Assembly: GCA_927911695.1 (NCBI GenBank)
Contig: CAKMQO010000044.1
Location: 1-11,229, forward strand
Reading direction: 5' to 3'
Source of the DNA: an uncultured Gemella sp.
Lineage (GTDB): Bacteria; Bacillota; Bacilli; Staphylococcales; Gemellaceae
Length of the DNA stretch: 11,229 bases
Positions 8,420 through 11,229 of the stretch are shown here, in pieces. The notes below the pieces were generated by a model that had not been told where the DNA came from, made no database searches, and saw only the letters and a program-made list of their open reading frames with translations. How positions within the stretch are numbered: position 1 is the stretch's first letter; each line of letters begins with the position of its first letter. Made by a program: the position numbers and the translations under genes.

Positions 8420-9890
8420 TTTACCTGTTATACCAATATTTATCCCCCTTCTATTCGCAGCAATAACTGTATTATTTAGAAAAAGAATAGCAATGCAACG
8501 TTTATTAACAACATTGGCTACACTACTAGTCTTAGCATTTTCTATATATAATATCTATATGGTAAATAAACACCAAATACTAATATTAGAAATGGGGAAT
8601 TGGGCTAGTCCATTTGGTATTACTTTAACATTAGACGGACTTAACAGTGTTCTAGTTACAACATCTTCGGTTGTATTTCTTGCAACATTATTATATTCAT
8701 TTAAAACAATTGATAAAGTTCGAGAACTTAGTTTCTTCTATCCTGGATTTTTATTAATCATGGTTGGAATAAACGGAGCTTTCACTACAGGTGATATATT
8801 TAACCTTTTCGTTTTCTATGAAATCTTACTTATGTCATCTTACTTACTACTGTTAGTAGGTATTAATAAAGAACAACTTAAATCTTCTATTAGTTATGTA
8901 CTAATGAACGTATTTGCTGGTAGCTTATTTGTTATTAGTATTGGATATCTTTACACAATTGTTGGTAGCTTAAATATGGCATACATATCTCAAACAATCT
9001 CATCGATGGCTGATCGTCGTGGATTATACCTTGTTGGAGCTGTAATGATATTTGTATTCTGTATGAAGGGTGCTCTATTTCCATTATTCACATGGATGAA
9101 TAGATCATACGCAGCACCACCAATTGCAATCTCTATTATCTTCGGAGCATTGCTAACAAAAGTTGGTCTTTACTCAATAATTAGAACGTATGGATTATTC
9201 TATTACGAATCAAACTTCATCAAGTCTTATATATTAATACTTGGAGCAGTCTCAATTATAGCCGGTTGTATCGGAGCAATCTATCAAAAAGATTTAAAAC
9301 AAATAGTAATTTTTAATATCGTAATTTCTCTTGGAGTTATGGTTTGCGGAACTTCAACACTGAATACTTTCGGTGTTAAAGGTGCTTTATTCTATGCAGT
9401 AAACGACATATTACTAAAAGCTGCATTATTCATAGTTGTTGGATTAATAATTTACGTTAGCGGAGTCAAATATCTTCAAAAATGTGGTTTAATCAATAAA
9501 TACCCTCTTCTTGGTTGGACATATTTCATTATAGTTCTTTCATTAGCAGGGGTTCCACCATTCAGTGGATTCTATGGTAAAGCACTAATAATTAAAGGTT
9601 TAGTTACAAATAATAATACATTTATTGCTATATTAGTAGCATTATCTGGATTGGTTGTATTTTACTCTTTAATTAGAATATTCTTAAATGTATTCTACGA
9701 TAATATTAATAAGAGTTTAATTTTAAAACCTCTTCCAAAAGGTGTTCAAATTCCTCTTATCGCTATCGTAGCAATAGCACTTATTATCGGAGTAAGCACT
9801 AATCTATTAGATGGTTTCTTCGATAAAGGTATACAAATGGTACTAAATCCTCAACACTATATTGACTTAGTACTTAAGAAAGGAGCATAA
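8409..9890 (+). CDS. mnhD: Na+/H+ antiporter subunit D (MnhD/MrpD, NuoM/NuoN-like)
   Basis: An intact 493-residue antiporter-like subunit (staphylococcal MnhD about 498) with roughly 14 hydrophobic helices. Proton-path residues of the complex I/Mrp family are in place: Glu138 in LFVFYEILLMSSYLLL, Lys220 in FCMKGALFPLFTW, and Lys251 in LLTKVGLYSI. The discontinuous-helix region before LAGVPPFSGFYGK (about 382-394) is also conserved. With MnhA it is one of the two ion-translocating modules. The ribosome-binding site GGGAGGA (8394-8400) lies eight bases before ATG 8409, inside the end of mnhC. mnhE follows after two bases. Confidence 0.97.
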   Translation: MHTNLPVIPIFIPLLFAAITVLFRKRIAMQRLLTTLATLLVLAFSIYNIYMVNKHQILILEMGNWASPFGITLTLDGLNSVLVTTSSVVFLATLLYSFKTIDKVRELSFFYPGFLLIMVGINGAFTTGDIFNLFVFYEILLMSSYLLLLVGINKEQLKSSISYVLMNVFAGSLFVISIGYLYTIVGSLNMAYISQTISSMADRRGLYLVGAVMIFVFCMKGALFPLFTWMNRSYAAPPIAISIIFGALLTKVGLYSIIRTYGLFYYESNFIKSYILILGAVSIIAGCIGAIYQKDLKQIVIFNIVISLGVMVCGTSTLNTFGVKGALFYAVNDILLKAALFIVVGLIIYVSGVKYLQKCGLINKYPLLGWTYFIIVLSLAGVPPFSGFYGKALIIKGLVTNNNTFIAILVALSGLVVFYSLIRIFLNVFYDNINKSLILKPLPKGVQIPLIAIVAIALIIGVSTNLLDGFFDKGIQMVLNPQHYIDLVLKKGA

Positions 9891-9892
9891 TT

Positions 9893-10352
9893 ATGGCACT
9901 ACAATTTTTAATTAATATATTAGTTGGTGTAGTATGGATGTTCTTTTCAGGTAACTATAATTCTGAATATTTTGCAGTAGGATTTTTCTGGGGAATGGTA
10001 CTACTATTTATCTTTAGAAAAACATTTGCAAAAAACATTCTAGGAGATCAACTTTATTACATTTATGTTTATAAATGGATAAAATTAATCTTAATGTTCT
10101 TATTTGAATTATTAAAAGCAGATATAAATGTTTTAAAATTAATGTTCAAAAAAGATCTTGATGTTAACCCTGTTATTTTTGAATATCCTTTAGAAGTAAC
10201 AAAAAATTGGCAAATTACACTAACTTGCCAATATGATAACTTTAACACCAGGTACACTTACAGTCAATGTTGGTCATGATAATAAAACACTTCATATTCA
10301 TTGCCTTGATACTGATGATATTCCTGGTGAGATTGAAGGTATAAAAAAATAG
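9893..10352 (+). CDS. mnhE: Na+/H+ antiporter subunit E (MnhE/MrpE), frameshifted in the C-terminal domain
   Basis: A small subunit with N-terminal membrane helices and a cytoplasmic C-terminal domain. Start ATG 9893 has AAAGGAG (9879-9885) overlapping the mnhD end. The frame as written reads through NPVIFEYPLEVTKNWQITL and then TCQYDNFN..., stopping after 128 residues. Removing one A from the pair at 10222-10223 gives LLANMITLTPGTLTVNVGHD, with the conserved Thr118-Pro119 of the family. It then ends GEIEGIKK at TAG 10350-10352, for 152 residues (family about 158). The lesion sits in the loop of an 8-bp inverted repeat (10206-10213/10225-10232). The native stop is 32 bases before mnhF. Identification is secure; the break is more likely an indel error than a real truncation. 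Confidence 0.93.
10206..10232. repeat. 8-bp inverted repeat inside mnhE at the frameshift site
   Basis: ATTGGCAA (10206-10213) and TTGCCAAT (10225-10232) are perfect complements with an 11-base loop. The extra base that breaks mnhE (10222-10223) lies in the loop, next to the second arm. In coding DNA this is probably fortuitous, but a fold-back could disturb polymerase or base calling. Confidence 0.6.
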
Positions 10353-10384
10353 TTTTGAAAAAGCAATACTGGAGGTTGATTTAA

Positions 10385-10675
10385 ATGGATAAAGTATTAG
10401 ACTATTCAATTTTACTAGGTATATTCGCTAGTATTGCCATGATATTTTTCTTATTAATTTATATCGTAAAAAAACCGAGCATATTTGATAAATTAATAGC
10501 TAGTGATTTACTTGCTATGCCACTAATGTGCTTAATAGTTTTAGTTAGTATGTACTATAAAACTTTTTCTTATATTTCACTTATACTTATCATAGCTATT
10601 ATATGTTTAGTAGGTACAGTTGTTACTGCTAGATTCTTAGCTAAAAAGGAGGTCTTTAGTGATGATACTAAATAG
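10385..10675 (+). CDS. mnhF: Na+/H+ antiporter subunit F (MnhF/MrpF)
   Basis: An intact 96-residue protein with three hydrophobic helices, equal to the usual family length (about 97). The conserved acidic loop after helix 1, PSIFDKLIASDLL (31-43), places Asp35 and Asp41 where MrpF has its key aspartates. The C-terminus is VTARFLAKKEVFSDDTK. Start ATG 10385 follows a strong GGAGGT (10371-10376). There is a 32-base gap from the restored mnhE stop, the widest in the operon. The last 14 bases overlap mnhG. Confidence 0.95.
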   Translation: MDKVLDYSILLGIFASIAMIFFLLIYIVKKPSIFDKLIASDLLAMPLMCLIVLVSMYYKTFSYISLILIIAIICLVGTVVTARFLAKKEVFSDDTK

Positions 10676-11030
10676 TATTTTAGACATTATTATTATACTT
10701 CTAATTTTAATCGCAGTAATAGCAATGCTATCAACAGTAATAGGATTTATTAGATTACCTGATGAAATAACTAAAATACACGCAGCAGGAGTTACTGGAT
10801 CTTTCGCCGTAGAATTAATCCTTATAGCAGGATTTGTATACTTCTATCGTTATCTAAATGTATTTGAATATAAATTCTTATTAGCAATAGCATTCTTATT
10901 CTTAGCAGCACCCGTTTCGGCTCACATGATTTCTATAAGTGCAATAATATACAATAAACATGTATATTCTAAAAATAATACAGATGAAGCTAAAAAAGTA
11001 CTTGACGATATTGAAAAATTAAATAAATAA
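10662..11030 (+). CDS. mnhG: Na+/H+ antiporter subunit G (MnhG/MrpG)
   Basis: A 122-residue protein with three membrane helices, the last gene of the operon. Family marks are GFIRLPDEITKIHAAGVTGSF (28-48) and the third-helix motif APVSAHMI. The C-terminal tail is charged (KKVLDDIEKLNK). Two adjacent starts are possible: GTG 10659 and ATG 10662. I prefer ATG because the AAGGAGG site (10646-10652) then has nine bases of spacing, against six for GTG; the difference is one residue. The start lies inside the end of mnhF, consistent with coupled translation. The reading frame is intact and slightly longer than staphylococcal MnhG (about 118). Confidence 0.94.
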   Translation: MILNSILDIIIILLILIAVIAMLSTVIGFIRLPDEITKIHAAGVTGSFAVELILIAGFVYFYRYLNVFEYKFLLAIAFLFLAAPVSAHMISISAIIYNKHVYSKNNTDEAKKVLDDIEKLNK

Positions 11031-11229
11031 ACTAGTCTGGGGCTAACCCAAAAGTCCTAGAATTTAACAAAGTTCATATGATAACTCATAGACGCAGCAG
11101 TAGACACAATCCAATCAGTTTCGTCTTATGACTCACTTCTTGGTGTGTCCTTGCATACGTTATACGTAAGAATTTTAACGTGACTTTGGCACTAAAAATT
11201 CTAACGTACAACGCAAGTGGTTTATTGAT
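11031..11229. repeat. Gene-free tail with two imperfect long stem-loops, possible intergenic repeat or structured RNA (cut by window end)
   Basis: No reading frame of note follows mnhG. The stretch is visibly richer in G+C than the other intergenic regions. It opens with TGGG-GCTAA-CCCA (11038-11050), a short hairpin without a clear T tract. An imperfect stem pairs 11084-11100 (ACTCATAGACGCAGCAG) with 11116-11133 (about 14 pairs, one bulge). A second, stronger stem pairs TACGTAAGAATTTT (11163-11176) with AAAATTCTAACGTA (11195-11208), 13 of 14 bases, around an 18-base loop. The composition and dense palindromes resemble the dispersed intergenic repeats of low-G+C Bacillota, but copy number cannot be judged from one window. 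A terminator for the mnh operon is not clearly identifiable. Confidence 0.45.

Noticed and set aside
10069..10257. Minus-strand open frame of 62 codons
   Set aside because: It is antisense to mnhE inside a plus-strand operon, with no ribosome-binding site.

Overview
The window reads as chromosomal DNA of a low-G+C Bacillota. The closest resemblance I recognise is to the Staphylococcus/Gemella side of Bacillales. The coding sequence is AT-rich, ribosome-binding sites are strong GGAGG types, and the Na+/H+ antiporter subunits look most like staphylococcal MnhA-G. The assignment to Gemella or a close relative is inference from gene content and style, not a database result.

Layout. The left half is mostly on the minus strand: the 5' end of metG (1-158), pepT (444-1671), then a divergent pair of transcripts. 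These are an acyl-CoA thioesterase gene on the plus strand (1886-2386) and a deoD-pgcA operon on the minus strand (4884 down to 2426). The thioesterase gene and pgcA converge on one strong bidirectional terminator (2392-2419). A 391-bp AT-rich divergent intergenic region (4885-5275) separates deoD from the right half. The right half is a complete seven-gene mnhABCDEFG (Mrp) operon, 5276-11030, in the canonical order with overlapping or near-abutting genes. The last 199 bases hold no gene but carry two imperfect long stem-loops that look like an intergenic repeat or structured RNA, cut by the window end.

How the genes work together. DeoD releases pentose-1-phosphate from purine nucleosides, and the PgcA-family phosphosugar mutase could feed ribose-1-P or glucose-1-P into central metabolism. 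MnhA-G form one membrane complex that exports Na+ in exchange for H+, serving sodium and alkaline-pH homeostasis. PepT (tripeptide hydrolysis), MetG (tRNA-Met charging) and the thioesterase are housekeeping enzymes.

The most striking property is not a new system. There are seven single-base indels that break five conserved genes: metG, pepT, pgcA twice, mnhA twice, mnhE once. Most sit in homopolymer runs, and in each case adding or removing one base restores a conserved family sequence. Two opposite-sign indels lie about 60 bases apart in mnhA. This pattern is best explained by sequencing or assembly indel error, although genuine decay cannot be excluded from sequence alone. I did not find a convincing undescribed system. 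The best candidates for a second look are the 3'-end stem-loops, the metG-leader inverted repeat and a Fur-box-like site over the thioesterase promoter.
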